From NCBI GenBank assembly GCA_963755495.1, contig CAVWJS010000011.1:62001-126000 (forward strand): DNA of 64,000 bases, in the 5' to 3' direction. The notes under the pieces are model-generated. The model searched no databases. It had not been told where the DNA came from and worked only from the letters and a program-made list of their open reading frames with translations. Made by a program: the position numbers and the translations under genes. Shown in pieces: positions 54,204 through 63,770 of the stretch (positions are counted from its first letter, which is position 1; the number at the start of each line of letters is the position of its first letter). The stretch comes from Bog-473 sp963755495 (lineage in GTDB: Bacteria; Actinomycetota; Acidimicrobiia; Acidimicrobiales; RAAP-2).

Positions 54204-55231
54204 ATGCGAGTCGCCATAGTCGGGGCCACCGGGCAGGTTGGTGTGGTCCTTCGTTCCATCCTGGCTGAGCGCGCCTTTCCGATCGACGAGATGCGCTACC
54301 TGGCCTCAAGCCGGTCGGCCGGGACACCCTTGCCCTGGGGCGATCAGGAGATCGTCGTCGAGGATGCGTTTGCCACCGACCTGTCGGGCATCGACCTGGC
54401 ACTGTGCTCTGCCCCCGCTTCAGTGTCGCGGTCGTTGGCTCCCCGCTTGGCCGAGGCCGGCGCCATCGTCATCGACAACTCGTCGGCCTGGCGCATGGAT
54501 CCCGATGTTCCGCTCGTGGTGCCCGAAGCCAATGGCGAGGCGCTCGCCGTCATCCCCAAGGGGATTGTGGCCAACCCGAACTGCACCACCATGGTGGCTA
54601 TTCCCGTCCTCAAGCCCCTGCATGATGTGGCGGGACTGACCCGGATCATCGTGTCCACCTATCAAGCGGTATCGGGAGGCGGGGTTGACGCGGTTCGAGA
54701 GCTGGCCGAGCAGCTAGCCAAGACTGTCGATCGGGCCCAGGACCTCACGTTCGACGGCAACGCCGTGGACTACCCCCGCGCGCGGTCTATCCGGCCCCCA
54801 TCGCCCACAACGTCATACCGCTCCAATTCAAGATCGTTGACGACGGATCCCTCGAGACCGATGAGGAACAGAAGTACCGCAACGAGAGCCGCAAGATCTT
54901 GGGGATTCCCGCCCTGGCGGTGACATGTACCTGCGTGCGAGTGCCGGTATTTACGGGACATTCAGCTGCCATTGTGGCCGAGTTCAGCCGTCACCTGACG
55001 GTCCAGGAGGCCACTGAGGTGCTCCGGGCGGCGCCCGGGGTGGCGCTGGCCGAGATCCCGACACCGCTTATGGCGGCGGGTGGCGACCTGTCCTACGTCG
55101 GAAGGCTGCGGCAAGCCCAGGGAGCTCCCCACGCGTTGGCTTTCTTCGTGGTCGGCGACAACCTTCGCAAGGGGGCCGCCCTCAACGTGGTGCAGATCGC
55201 CGAGGCTCTAGTGGCCTCCGGCCAGCGCTGA
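54204..55231 (+). CDS. asd: Aspartate-semialdehyde dehydrogenase (frame broken once)
   Basis: Enzyme of the aspartate pathway to lysine, threonine, methionine and diaminopimelate. The first frame begins VAIVGATGQVGVVLRSIL and includes NPNCTTMVAIPVLKPL with the catalytic cysteine, ending at DGNAVDYPRA (about 54780). The second continues from VYPAPIAHNVIPLQFKI, then RKILGIPALAVTCTCVRVPV, to 55231. Break is at CGCGCGCGG around 54778-54786, where two extra bases or one missing base fits. Joined length is about 340 residues, normal for Asd. Since the enzyme makes cell-wall precursors, loss is unlikely and base error more so. Confidence 0.87.
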
Positions 55232-55271
55232 CGGGCGATTCCCTCCCGAAGAGGGTTAGTCCAGACCGACG

Positions 55272-56030
55272 TCAGTCAGGACCCGAGGAACCGGGCTCGG
55301 GACCTCCGGCCACCAGAGAGGACATCCTCCGGGCCAGGTTGACGGCGTGGTCGCCGAAGCGCTCGTAGAAGCGGGCCACCATGGCCAGTTCAATGGCGAC
55401 TGGAATCGGCATGGTCCCTGAGACCACCTCGGCGGTCAACGTGACGTGAAGATCGTCGAGCTCGTCGTCGAGGTCGTCGATCGCCGTCGCCGCGTTGTGC
55501 GACCGTTCGGCGAAGGCATCCGCCGTGCTTCGCCAGATGGTCGTCGCCACTTCACCCATGCGCTCCACTAGCCCCCGGCTGCGGGCCGACATCTCCGCCC
55601 CCAAGCCGCGGGCCGCCCGCCGGGCGATGTGCTCGGCCAGGTCGCCGTTGCGCTCCATGTCGGGGAGCATCCGCAGAATGGCCACCATCTCGCGGCGTTC
55701 GTCGGGCGTGGTCTCACCCTGTACTAACTGATGCTGGACCGAGCGCGAGATGTCCCTGATGAGCTGGTCGATGACGTCGTCGCGCTGAACCAATAGCTTC
55801 GCTGCCTCGCGATCACCGGCCAGCAACGCATGGGTCGCACCGGCAATACCCTCGCCGACCAGGGCGAAGACCTGAGCGAAGAGGCGGTCCACCTCGTGCG
55901 GGACCGGGATTGTCGGCCATAGGGGCTGCTCCATGACCAATGGCTCGAGAACAGGGGTAGCCCCTTCTTCCTCGTCAGTCCCTTTTAGCCGGCGCACGTT
56001 GCCACCAATGCGAAACGCCATTGCCGTCAC
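55272..56030 (-). CDS. phoU: PhoU-type phosphate transport regulator
   Basis: 252 residues. The helical bundle shows two PhoU repeats: VDRLFAQVFALVGEGIAGATHALLAGD...RDDVIDQLIRDI and, in the second half, DDELDDLHVTLTAEVV with the metal-binding E-x-x-x-D motif and FYERFGDHAVNLARRM, the family signature. PhoU senses Pst activity and damps the Pho regulon. It lies 30 kb from the pst operon, rather than beside it, and is convergent with asd. The first 40 residues are an unusual N-terminal extension. Confidence 0.86.
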   Translation of the reverse strand: MTAMAFRIGGNVRRLKGTDEEEGATPVLEPLVMEQPLWPTIPVPHEVDRLFAQVFALVGEGIAGATHALLAGDREAAKLLVQRDDVIDQLIRDISRSVQHQLVQGETTPDERREMVAILRMLPDMERNGDLAEHIARRAARGLGAEMSARSRGLVERMGEVATTIWRSTADAFAERSHNAATAIDDLDDELDDLHVTLTAEVVSGTMPIPVAIELAMVARFYERFGDHAVNLARRMSSLVAGGPEPGSSGPD

Positions 56031-56113
56031 GTTATCGGTGATGGGTCAACGGGTTCCTGGCACCGCCGCCAGCCTCCCCGATCTCGATACACCCCCCAGT
56101 TACGCTGAAATTC

Positions 56114-57538
56114 ATGGCTCTCGGAGTGATCATCGGTCTATTGGTAGGTCTGGCGTTGGGACTGGTCTGGTACCTCGCGCGCCTGGCCGCCCTCCAAGCG
56201 GAGGCACGCACGGCGCAGGCCAGATTGACAGATGCTCAAGGGACCGCGGTCCACTTGGCTGCGCAGTTGCAGGAGGCGGTCGCGGCGACAGCGGCGTCCG
56301 AGACGGCCCGGGCAGTCTCGGCGTCCGAACTTGAGCTGCTCAAGCGGTCGGCGGACGAATTGCGGGCGCGGTCCCAGGAAGAGCGCCAGCAGATGGTGGG
56401 AACGTTCGCCGAGCTGTCCGCCGAAGCCTTGCAGAAGAACAATGAGCAGTTCCTCGCTCTGGCCGAGACCAAGCTCAGCCAGGTGCAGACGGCAGCGCAG
56501 GGCGATCTCAATCAGCGCCAGCAGGCCATTGCGCAGCTACTGAGCCCGCTGAGCGAGACATTGGCCCGCTACGAGCTCGGGCTGCAGAAGATCGAAGTCG
56601 AGCGAAAGGGCGCCTACGAGGGGCTGAGCGAGAAGGTGGCGCAGCTGCATCTCGGTCATGAGCAATTGCAGAAGGAAACCCGCAATCTCGTCACCGCCCT
56701 GCGTTCGCCGCAGACGCGGGGGCGCTGGGGGGAGATTCAGTTGCGCCGGGTCGTGGAGATGGCCGGCATGGTGGCGCACTGCGACTTCGACGAGCAGGTC
56801 TCCACCTCCACCGAGGAGGGCCGTCTCCGCCCTGACATGATTGTCCACGTCCCTGGAGGCGGCGAGATCGTGGTCGACGCCAAGGTCCCGCTCGAGGCCT
56901 TCCTGAGGCTGATCGATGCCGACGACGATGCCGCGCGCGAGATCTTTCAGGCCTCGCATGCCCGGCAGCTGCGCGCCCATGTGGATCAGCTCGCGAAGAA
57001 GGAGTACTGGAAGCAGTTCGCCCAGTCGCCTCAGCAGGTGGTGGCCTTTATCCCCGGTGACCAGCTTCTCTCCGCGGCGTACGAAGCTGACCCCACATTG
57101 CAGGAACACGCCATGGCAAACGGAGTGCTGCTCACCACCCCGACCATGCTTATTGCGCTGCTCCGCACGGTCGCCTTTGGTTGGCGTCAGGAGTCGTTGG
57201 CCGAGAACGCTCGCGAGGTGCAGAAGCTGGGAGCCGAGCTCTACGAGCGCCTGCGAACCATGAGCGCGCACATGCAAAAATTGCAACGGAGTCTGACCGC
57301 GAGCGTCTCTGCCTACAACGATGCCGTGGGATCCCTCGAATCGCGCGTCCTCGTCTCGGCCCGACGCTTCCCGTCGCTCGGTGTGGTGGGGATCGAATCC
57401 GAGGTCATCGCCGATCTGCAACCGGTCGAGGCCTCGCCCCGCCTGCTCCAGGCCATCGAACTGGTAGCCGATGTGGACAAAAGCGTCATCCAGGCCGTCT
57501 CCTCGAGCGAGGATGGCCGCACTCACCTCGCTGGCTGA
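56114..57538 (+). CDS. rmuC: RmuC family DNA recombination protein
   Basis: 474 residues. One N-terminal membrane helix (MALGVIIGLLVGLALGLVWY) is followed by a long coiled coil (~35-115, Ala/Glu/Gln rich) and the RmuC domain: RGRWGEIQLRRVVEMAGMV, the GGEIVVDAKVPLEAFL region, VVAFIPGDQLLSAA, and TMLIALLRTVAFGWRQE. RmuC restrains recombination at inverted repeats and has a nuclease-like fold. Divergent from phoU across 83 bases, downstream of the recombination gene recR. Confidence 0.93.
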   Translation: MALGVIIGLLVGLALGLVWYLARLAALQAEARTAQARLTDAQGTAVHLAAQLQEAVAATAASETARAVSASELELLKRSADELRARSQEERQQMVGTFAELSAEALQKNNEQFLALAETKLSQVQTAAQGDLNQRQQAIAQLLSPLSETLARYELGLQKIEVERKGAYEGLSEKVAQLHLGHEQLQKETRNLVTALRSPQTRGRWGEIQLRRVVEMAGMVAHCDFDEQVSTSTEEGRLRPDMIVHVPGGGEIVVDAKVPLEAFLRLIDADDDAAREIFQASHARQLRAHVDQLAKKEYWKQFAQSPQQVVAFIPGDQLLSAAYEADPTLQEHAMANGVLLTTPTMLIALLRTVAFGWRQESLAENAREVQKLGAELYERLRTMSAHMQKLQRSLTASVSAYNDAVGSLESRVLVSARRFPSLGVVGIESEVIADLQPVEASPRLLQAIELVADVDKSVIQAVSSSEDGRTHLAG

Positions 57539-57802
57539 GATCTAGACGAGCTAGCCCTCAGTCTTGGCGCAAGGTTTGGCCCAGAAGCCAGGCGGGCATT
57601 AGCCGCGCGGCCGATTCTTACCCCCTTGTGCTTCAGATCACTAACTAAGCGTTGGGGTGGTTTAGGCTGATTCCGTATGAGATGACCCCAAATGCGCAGT
57701 AATTGGTCAGTGACCGCTCAGCCTGCGCACAGAAACACGGCTCATGATGCGCCATCAGGGTGTTTTTCGGTTCTCGGCTGGGCGATCGAGAAAAGGACGA
57801 GG

Positions 57803-59005
57803 ATGAACATATTGGTGCTCGGTGGTGACGGTTACCTTGGGTGGCCGACAGCACTCCATCTGTCAGCGCTCGGGCATCACGTCACCGTGGTGGACAACCT
57901 CGTGCGGCGGGAGTACGACGCCGAAATGGGGGTCGAGAGCCTGGTGCCGATCTTTCCCCTCCAAGAACGGGTGGCGAAGTGGCAGGAACTATCCGGGTAC
58001 CGGATCGACATGCGCATTGGCGATCTCACCGACGCTGCGTTCACCTATGGCGTCGTGGCTGAGTCCACGCCCGATGCCATCGTGCACTTCGGTGAGCAAC
58101 GTTCAGCGCCCTATTCGATGATCGACCGTGAGCACGCGGTCTATACGCAGGTGAACAACGTCGTCGGCACGTTGAACCTCATGTACGCCATAGCCGAGGT
58201 CAATCCCGATATTCACCTGGTCAAGCTCGGGACCATGGGCGAGTACGGCTACCCCAACATCGACATTGAGGAGGGGTTCATCGAGATCACCCATAACGGG
58301 CGCACCGATGTCCTTCCGTACCCCAAGCAACCGGGATCCTTCTACCACCTCTCCAAAGTGCATGACAGTGCCAACATCATGTTCGCCTGCCGGGTATGGG
58401 GGCTGCGCTCCACCGATCTCAACCAGGGCATTGTCTATGGCCAGTCAACTCCGGAGACTGATCTGGATCCGGTACTTGCCACCCGGTTCGACTACGACGG
58501 AGTCTTCGGCACCGTGCTCAATCGCTTCTGCGTCCAGGCCGTGATGGGCCATCCGTTGACGGTGTACGGGTCTGGGGGCCAGACCCGCGGCATGTTGAAC
58601 ATTCGCGACACTCTGGCCTGCGTTACGCTGGCCCTCGAGAACCCGGCTGCCCAGGGTGAGTTCCGGGTCTTCAACCAATTCACCGAGTCCTTTTCCGTGC
58701 GCGACATGGCCGCCATGGTCAAGGCCGCCTCCCCCAAGCCGGTCCGGATTGCCGAGGGGCTCGACAATCCTCGGGTCGAGCATGAGGAGCATTACTTCCG
58801 CGCCGCCCACACCAAGCTCCTCGATCTGGGCCTCGAGCCGCACCCCCTCACCAGCGGCGTCATCAACGGCATGCTCAGCCTCATCGAGCGCCACAAGGGG
58901 AGGGTTGACGTCAACGCCATTGCCCCCACCGTGCAGTGGCGGTCGCGTGAAAGCACGCTCAAGACGTCGAACGCCTCGTCAGACGCGTCGTTCCTGGCTG
59001 TCTGA
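57803..59005 (+). CDS. sqdB: UDP-sulfoquinovose synthase (SQD1/SqdB)
   Basis: NAD-dependent SDR of 400 residues that turns UDP-glucose and sulfite into UDP-sulfoquinovose, the head group of sulfoquinovosyl lipids. The start MNILVLGGDGYLGWPTALH has the NAD motif; VHFGEQRSAPYSMIDR, LVKLGTMGEYGYPNIDIEEG (active-site T in GTMGEYG), HNGRTDVLPYPKQPGS and FYHLSKVHDS (Y-x-x-x-K) are near-exact SQD1 landmarks. AAAGGACGAGG precedes ATG 57803. The glycosyltransferase partner SqdX is not visible in the window. Downstream is an unknown anchored protein. Confidence 0.9.
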   Translation: MNILVLGGDGYLGWPTALHLSALGHHVTVVDNLVRREYDAEMGVESLVPIFPLQERVAKWQELSGYRIDMRIGDLTDAAFTYGVVAESTPDAIVHFGEQRSAPYSMIDREHAVYTQVNNVVGTLNLMYAIAEVNPDIHLVKLGTMGEYGYPNIDIEEGFIEITHNGRTDVLPYPKQPGSFYHLSKVHDSANIMFACRVWGLRSTDLNQGIVYGQSTPETDLDPVLATRFDYDGVFGTVLNRFCVQAVMGHPLTVYGSGGQTRGMLNIRDTLACVTLALENPAAQGEFRVFNQFTESFSVRDMAAMVKAASPKPVRIAEGLDNPRVEHEEHYFRAAHTKLLDLGLEPHPLTSGVINGMLSLIERHKGRVDVNAIAPTVQWRSRESTLKTSNASSDASFLAV

Positions 59006-59028
59006 CCCGGCAGTAGCGTGACGCGGCG

Positions 59029-60150
59029 ATGCCGCCGCTGAGTCCTCACCGCCGGGCCCGCAAGCGCTCCCGGCGACGGCTGATCGTATTCCTGGTCTGC
59101 ACCGTTGTGGTTGTGGCGCTGCTCGTTGGCGGCGTCACCCAGATCGGGCGCCGATCCGATCCCTTTTACGTCAGCGTGAACAGGTCATTCGCCACCCAAG
59201 CCACCACGGTGGTCCACGAGTCCAATGCCACCGGCGCCATGCTCCGGACGTTGCTGCGGAACATGCAGGACCGGGATCGTCAGTCCCTGCAGGCCGAGCT
59301 CGACATCGTGGCGGCCCAAGCGAACCTGGAGGCGGCTGCAGCCGAGAACCTGGCCTCGCCCGTCACCCCCGGAGGGGTGCAGGTCCAGTTCGCCCACGTT
59401 TTTAGCCAGCGAGACCTGGCCGTGCGCGCTTTCCGCTCGGCGCTCGACGGCCTCCTGGGTCTACGCCCTCTCCCGGTGGCTGGCGCGCCGGGGGCCACAA
59501 CGGTGATTCCTGCGCCGCCTGCGCTTCTATCCTCGACCCTGGCCGCGGCACGGATTACTGCAGCCGGTACCGTCCTGTCCCGGTCTGATCGCAGCTACCG
59601 CTCGCTGCGCCACTCGTTGCGCTCTCTGGACGGGCATGCCCGGCTCCCCAGCTCGAGGTGGGTCACCAGCGCCACGGCCTGGCAGGCCGGGCCCGTCGCC
59701 ACCGCGGTCGAATTGGTGAATGCATCAACGACGTTGGCGGCCACCCCCCGCCTCGTCCTGAGCGTGGTCAAGGTCACGCCGCCGGCGCTCCCGTCGCCAT
59801 CGGGCGTGGCCACCCCGGGCCTCTCGGTCCTGTCGCCGACCAACAGCGTGCTGGTACAAGTCGTGCTGACCAATCTGGGCTCGGTCAACGAGCCTCACGC
59901 CTCGGTGCAACTTCAGCTGACGCCACAACCCGGGGGGACGGACACGGGGGCGGGCACTGGGGCGGGGGTGACGATCACCAGGACAGCCGGGATCGCTGCG
60001 GCCGGGTCGGTCAGTCTGCCGCCTGCCTCGTTCAAGGTGAAGCCGGGAACCAACTACCAGCTGACCGTGGGCGTCGTCCTCCCGGCCGGGCAGGTCGACG
60101 TGACCGGGGCCTCACTCAGTGAGGTTCTCCAAGTCGCTCCCACTACCTGA
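59029..60150 (+). CDS. Membrane-anchored protein of unknown function
   Basis: 373 residues; no family recognised. A basic N-terminus (RRARKRSRRR) is followed by a single membrane helix (~18-40, VVVVALLVGGVTQI) and an extracytoplasmic part. Residues ~50-130 look helical (RNMQDRDRQSLQAELDIVAAQ); residues ~210-370 look like a beta-rich domain with GTDTGAGTGAG and NYQLTVGVVLPAGQVDV. The gene starts 23 bases after the sqdB stop and may be co-transcribed with it, but no sequence feature links it to sulfolipid work. A scaffold or sensor are guesses. Confidence 0.6.
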   Translation: MPPLSPHRRARKRSRRRLIVFLVCTVVVVALLVGGVTQIGRRSDPFYVSVNRSFATQATTVVHESNATGAMLRTLLRNMQDRDRQSLQAELDIVAAQANLEAAAAENLASPVTPGGVQVQFAHVFSQRDLAVRAFRSALDGLLGLRPLPVAGAPGATTVIPAPPALLSSTLAAARITAAGTVLSRSDRSYRSLRHSLRSLDGHARLPSSRWVTSATAWQAGPVATAVELVNASTTLAATPRLVLSVVKVTPPALPSPSGVATPGLSVLSPTNSVLVQVVLTNLGSVNEPHASVQLQLTPQPGGTDTGAGTGAGVTITRTAGIAAAGSVSLPPASFKVKPGTNYQLTVGVVLPAGQVDVTGASLSEVLQVAPTT

Positions 60151-60263
60151 TCCGAGCAGTCCGGAACCGGCAATTTCTCCTCCGCAAGGGGGCTATCTCG
60201 ACCGCAGCGTGTGAGGGCCATAGGATCGCTGTCGAACTCCGAGGAATTGGAAGGATCGCTCAC

Positions 60264-61535
60264 GTGGCCGACAGCATCACGATCACTGACAACCGCAACG
60301 GCGAGTCGATTGAGATTCCCCTCATGAACGGGGGGGTCTCCGCCTCGGAATGGTCGAAACTGTTACCCGGTGTCTGGTTCTACGACCCCGGCTTCATGTC
60401 GACCGCAGCCTGCGAGAGTGCCATCACCTACCTCGATGGGGACGCTGGCATCTTGCGTTACCGGGGCTACCCGATTGAGCAGCTGGCTGAGCATTCGACC
60501 TATCTGGAGGTGGCTTACCTCCTCCTCAATGGAGAACTCCCCACGACCGAGCAGTACGCGGCGTGGAAGAGCGAGATCACCAACCACACCTTTATCCATG
60601 AGAACGTGCGCAAACGCTTCTTGGAGGGATTCCACTACGACGCCCATCCGATGGGCATGTTGGTATCGGCGGTGGCCGCTCTCTCGACGTTCTACCTGGA
60701 TGCAAAGGACATTTTCAATCCCGAGTCACGCGACAAGCAGATCATCCGGCTTATCGCCAAGATGCCCACGCTGGCCGCCGCCGCACACCGCTTCAGTGTG
60801 GGCATGCCATTCGTCTACCCCGACAATTCGCTGGACTTCACCGAGAACTTCCTCTCCATGTTGTGGAAGGTGGCTGAGCCCCGCTTCGAAGCGAATCCCA
60901 TCCTGGCCCATGCGCTCGACGTGCTGTTCATCCTTCACGCCGACCACGAGCAGAATTGCTCGACGACGGCCATGCGAGTCGTTGGTTCCTCGCACTCAGA
61001 TCCCTACTCGGCCACCGCCGCCGCTGCAGCGGCCCTGTACGGCCCCCGTCACGGTGGCGCCAACGAGGCCGTTATCCGCATGCTGACCGAAATCGGCACC
61101 ATCGACAACGTCCCTGACTTCATCGCCACCGTGAAGTCGGGCCATGGGCAGCGACTGCAAGGCTTCGGCCACCGCGTCTACAAGAGCTATGACCCCAGGG
61201 CGAAGATCGTCAAGCAGATCGCCTACGAGGTTTTCGAGGTGACCGGCAAGAATCCCCTATTGGACATTGCGCTCAAGCTCGAGGAGATCGCGCTGAGCGA
61301 CGAGTACTTCACCTCGCGTCACCTCTACCCGAACGTCGACTTCTACTCGGGCCTGATCTATCAGGCCATGGGTTTTCCGATGGAGATGTTCACCGTGCTC
61401 TTCTCCATTCCCCGCACCGTGGGCTGGTTGGCGCACTGGCAGGAGATGCTGGACCAGGATTCGAAGATCGCACGTCCCCGCCAGCTCTACATCGGGTCTG
61501 AGCCGCGGGACTACGCCCCAATCGGTGGTCGTTAG
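60264..61535 (+). CDS. gltA: Citrate synthase
   Basis: Condenses acetyl-CoA and oxaloacetate to citrate, the first step of the TCA cycle. 423 residues, typical of bacterial type. Landmarks: DAGILRYRGYPIEQLAE, LHADHEQNCSTTAMRVVGSS, LYGPRHGGANEAV (catalytic H), and GFGHRVYKSYDPRAK. The end is NYAPIGGR-like (RDYAPIGGR). GTG 60264 is preceded by GAAGGA seven bases upstream. It lies downstream of a hypothetical gene and convergent with the acyl-CoA thioesterase gene. Confidence 0.95.
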   Translation: MADSITITDNRNGESIEIPLMNGGVSASEWSKLLPGVWFYDPGFMSTAACESAITYLDGDAGILRYRGYPIEQLAEHSTYLEVAYLLLNGELPTTEQYAAWKSEITNHTFIHENVRKRFLEGFHYDAHPMGMLVSAVAALSTFYLDAKDIFNPESRDKQIIRLIAKMPTLAAAAHRFSVGMPFVYPDNSLDFTENFLSMLWKVAEPRFEANPILAHALDVLFILHADHEQNCSTTAMRVVGSSHSDPYSATAAAAAALYGPRHGGANEAVIRMLTEIGTIDNVPDFIATVKSGHGQRLQGFGHRVYKSYDPRAKIVKQIAYEVFEVTGKNPLLDIALKLEEIALSDEYFTSRHLYPNVDFYSGLIYQAMGFPMEMFTVLFSIPRTVGWLAHWQEMLDQDSKIARPRQLYIGSEPRDYAPIGGR

Positions 61536-61580
61536 TTCTCATACTCAAGCGCAGGCCCACCAGATCCACCCGCCACAACT

Positions 61581-62429
61581 TCAGTTCCGGATGCGGACAA
61601 ATCCCTCCTGGACCATCGAGACGCACAGCTTGCCGGCGCGATCGAACAAGAACCCACGCGCCAAGCCACGGCCCGCTGCCGCCGCGGGTGAATCCGTGTC
61701 ATAGAGCAACCACTCGTCGGCTTGAAATGGGCGGTGGAACCACATGCAGTGGTCGAGGCTGCCCCCCATGATGAACCTGTCGTCGTGCCATTGCACCTCG
61801 TGGGAGGCGAGCATTGTGTCGAGAAGCGACATGTCCGAAGCGTAGGTTGCCACTGCGGCGTGGAGGAGCGGATCGTCCGGTAGGTCGCCATCGGCCTTGA
61901 TCCACAGTCGGTGAGAGGGCACGCCCACGCCCTCATGGTGCCAGGGCAACTCACCGATGTGGCGTTGGTCGATGGGGTGCGGGCGCCCGTCCCAGTCCGC
62001 CTGCTCCATTGGCCACGGGTCCAGTCGTTCAGAGACCGGAGGCAGGCTCTCGGGATCGGGCACTTCGGGCATGGGAAACTGGTGCTCGATGCCGACTTCA
62101 AGGTCGTGGAAGGAGGCTTCCAAGTTGAAGATGGCCTTACCGTGCTGAACCGCGACCACCCGGCGCGTCGTGAAGGAACGGCCATCGCGAATGCGGTCGA
62201 CCTCGTAGAGGATCGGCACACGGGGATCTCCCGGCCGCAGGAAATAAGAGTGAAGCGAATGGACTCCCCCGTGCTCCACCGTGCGGCCAGCTGCAATCAG
62301 CGCTTGCGCCGCCACCTGACCGCCGAAGACCCGCTGGCGCTCCTCGTTGGGTTGGATACCCCGGAAGATGTTCACCTCAATCGGCTCGAGGTCGAGCAGG
62401 GTTACCAGGAAGTCGAGAGAGTCACTCAT
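61581..62429 (-). CDS. tesB: Acyl-CoA thioesterase II (TesB-like)
   Basis: Double hotdog-fold thioesterase of about 282 residues that hydrolyses acyl-CoA. Landmarks: RGIQPNEERQRVFGGQVAAQ, VHSLHSYFLRPGDP, MGGSLDHCMWFHRPF with the expected D/H region, and FDRAGKLCVSMVQEGFVR at the end. I prefer ATG 62429 (MSDSLDFLVTLLDLEPIE), because this start aligns with the family; the frame is open to 62465. Convergent with citrate synthase, divergent from the gtrA-like gene. Confidence 0.9.
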   Translation of the reverse strand: MSDSLDFLVTLLDLEPIEVNIFRGIQPNEERQRVFGGQVAAQALIAAGRTVEHGGVHSLHSYFLRPGDPRVPILYEVDRIRDGRSFTTRRVVAVQHGKAIFNLEASFHDLEVGIEHQFPMPEVPDPESLPPVSERLDPWPMEQADWDGRPHPIDQRHIGELPWHHEGVGVPSHRLWIKADGDLPDDPLLHAAVATYASDMSLLDTMLASHEVQWHDDRFIMGGSLDHCMWFHRPFQADEWLLYDTDSPAAAAGRGLARGFLFDRAGKLCVSMVQEGFVRIRN

Positions 62430-62547
62430 GGAACCCCGATCATCGCAGGCGACGACGGTTGACACGGACCGGCGTCCCGACGACCCCCTCCAGGAAATGC
62501 CCCTCGCCGCCAGGGATTCAATCGGGGACCCCGGCTAGGGTGGCTGC

Positions 62548-63063
62548 GTGCTGCAGCGCCTACACGCTTTCTATGCCTGGCTCCACACGCACGAGGGGCG
62601 GAAAATCTTCCGCTACACGATGGTTTCGGTCATCTCGACTGCCGTCTCGACGCTTGTCATCGTGCTGGTCTACGGGGCATTTCACGTGTGGACGGAAGTG
62701 CCGAGCACCATTTTCGGCAACGCGGTGGCGACGTTCCCGTCGTACTGGCTGAACCGCAGGTGGGCCTGGGGCAAGCACGGTCGCTCTCATTTCGTCAAAG
62801 AAGTGCTTCCCTTCTGGTTCATGGCTGCCCTGGGCATCGCCTTCTCGATCATCGGCGCAGACTTGGCCCGCCACATCGGCATCCACTTCAAGCTCAGCCA
62901 CTTCGACCAGACGATCCTGGTCCTGGTGGCGAACTTCTTGTCGTTTGCCCTCTTCTGGGTGGTCAAGCTCTTGGTGTTCAACCGCATGTTCAAGGTCGTT
63001 CTCGAAGAGTTTGACGAGCACCTGTCGATGGAAGAGTCGAACGAGAGCTCTGCGGTCCATTAG
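62548..63063 (+). CDS. GtrA family membrane protein
   Basis: 171 residues, four membrane helices (~18-40, 46-66, 85-105, 118-140), typical of GtrA/DPMS-like flippase proteins that help move polyprenyl-linked sugars. FRYTMVSVISTAVSTLVIVL and TFPSYWLNRRWAW are family motifs (Y-x-x-N-R-x-W-x-W). GTG 62548 used. A charged C-terminus with repeated E and S follows. No glycosyltransferase is adjacent, so the pathway is unknown. Confidence 0.85.
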   Translation: MLQRLHAFYAWLHTHEGRKIFRYTMVSVISTAVSTLVIVLVYGAFHVWTEVPSTIFGNAVATFPSYWLNRRWAWGKHGRSHFVKEVLPFWFMAALGIAFSIIGADLARHIGIHFKLSHFDQTILVLVANFLSFALFWVVKLLVFNRMFKVVLEEFDEHLSMEESNESSAVH

Positions 63064-63084
63064 GGCCGACCCTCGCCCGGACGG

Positions 63085-63573
63085 TCAGTCCCGGAAGTTG
63101 TCGAATTGCAGCGGGATGCCGAAGTCCTCTCCCTTGCACGCCGCGATCACTTCTTGCAGGTCGTCCCTCTTCTTGCCGGTGACGCGTAGTTGATCACCTT
63201 GGGTTTGTGATGAGACGCCCTTGAGTCCCAGGTCCTTGATGAACTTGTTCAGGCGCCTGGCGTGATCCGAGGATATGCCGGCCCGGATGGCGATCCGCTG
63301 GCGCGCGGTGCCCTTTTGCGCCTCTTCGATCTTGCTGTCTTCGAACGCCTTTAAGGAGACTTGCCGCTTGACTAATTTCTCGTCCAGGACCTGGTGCAGG
63401 GCACGCAGGCGATCCTCGGTCGACGAGCGGAGCACCAGCTCGTTCTCGCTCAGCTCTATGGCCGAATCGGTGTTCTTGAAGTCGAACCGGGTCGTGGCCT
63501 CCCGGTTGGCCTGGTCGACCGCATTGCGGACTTCCTGCATGTCGACTTCGGAAACTATGTCGAAGGTAGGCAT
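63085..63573 (-). CDS. YajQ family cyclic-di-GMP-binding protein
   Basis: About 162 residues. The start MPTFDIVSEVDMQEVRNAVD and the end VIAACKGEDFGIPLQFDNFR are diagnostic of YajQ. The centre holds RFDFKNTDSAIELSENELVL and KGVSSQTQGDQLRVTGKKRD. YajQ proteins bind nucleotides and in some bacteria act with LysR-type regulators. The frame is open to 63792, crossing the tRNA-Tyr gene, so ATG 63573 is chosen. Convergent with gtrA. Confidence 0.94.
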   Translation of the reverse strand: MPTFDIVSEVDMQEVRNAVDQANREATTRFDFKNTDSAIELSENELVLRSSTEDRLRALHQVLDEKLVKRQVSLKAFEDSKIEEAQKGTARQRIAIRAGISSDHARRLNKFIKDLGLKGVSSQTQGDQLRVTGKKRDDLQEVIAACKGEDFGIPLQFDNFRD

Positions 63574-63652
63574 GCGCTGCAGCGTATCGGCCGCATGCCC
63601 GAGTCCGGGGTTGCGAAAGAGGGTGCCGGACCCGGCTAACCTCCCAGCCTGC

Positions 63653-63735
63653 GGGTCGGTGTCCGAGTGGCCAAAGGAAACAGGCTGTAAACCTGTCGGT
63701 TGACGCCTACGGAGGTTCGAATCCTCCCCGGCCCA
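63653..63735 (+). tRNA. tRNA-Tyr (anticodon GTA)
   Basis: Class II tRNA with acceptor GGGTCGG/CCGGCCC, anticodon arm ACAGG-CTGTAAA-CCTGT giving anticodon GTA, a long variable arm, T arm GGAGGTTCGAATCCTCC and discriminator A. No CCA is encoded. Confidence 0.95.
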
Positions 63736-63770
63736 CGCAGATGTTGGGGGAACGGGCTGCGGCCATGCCC

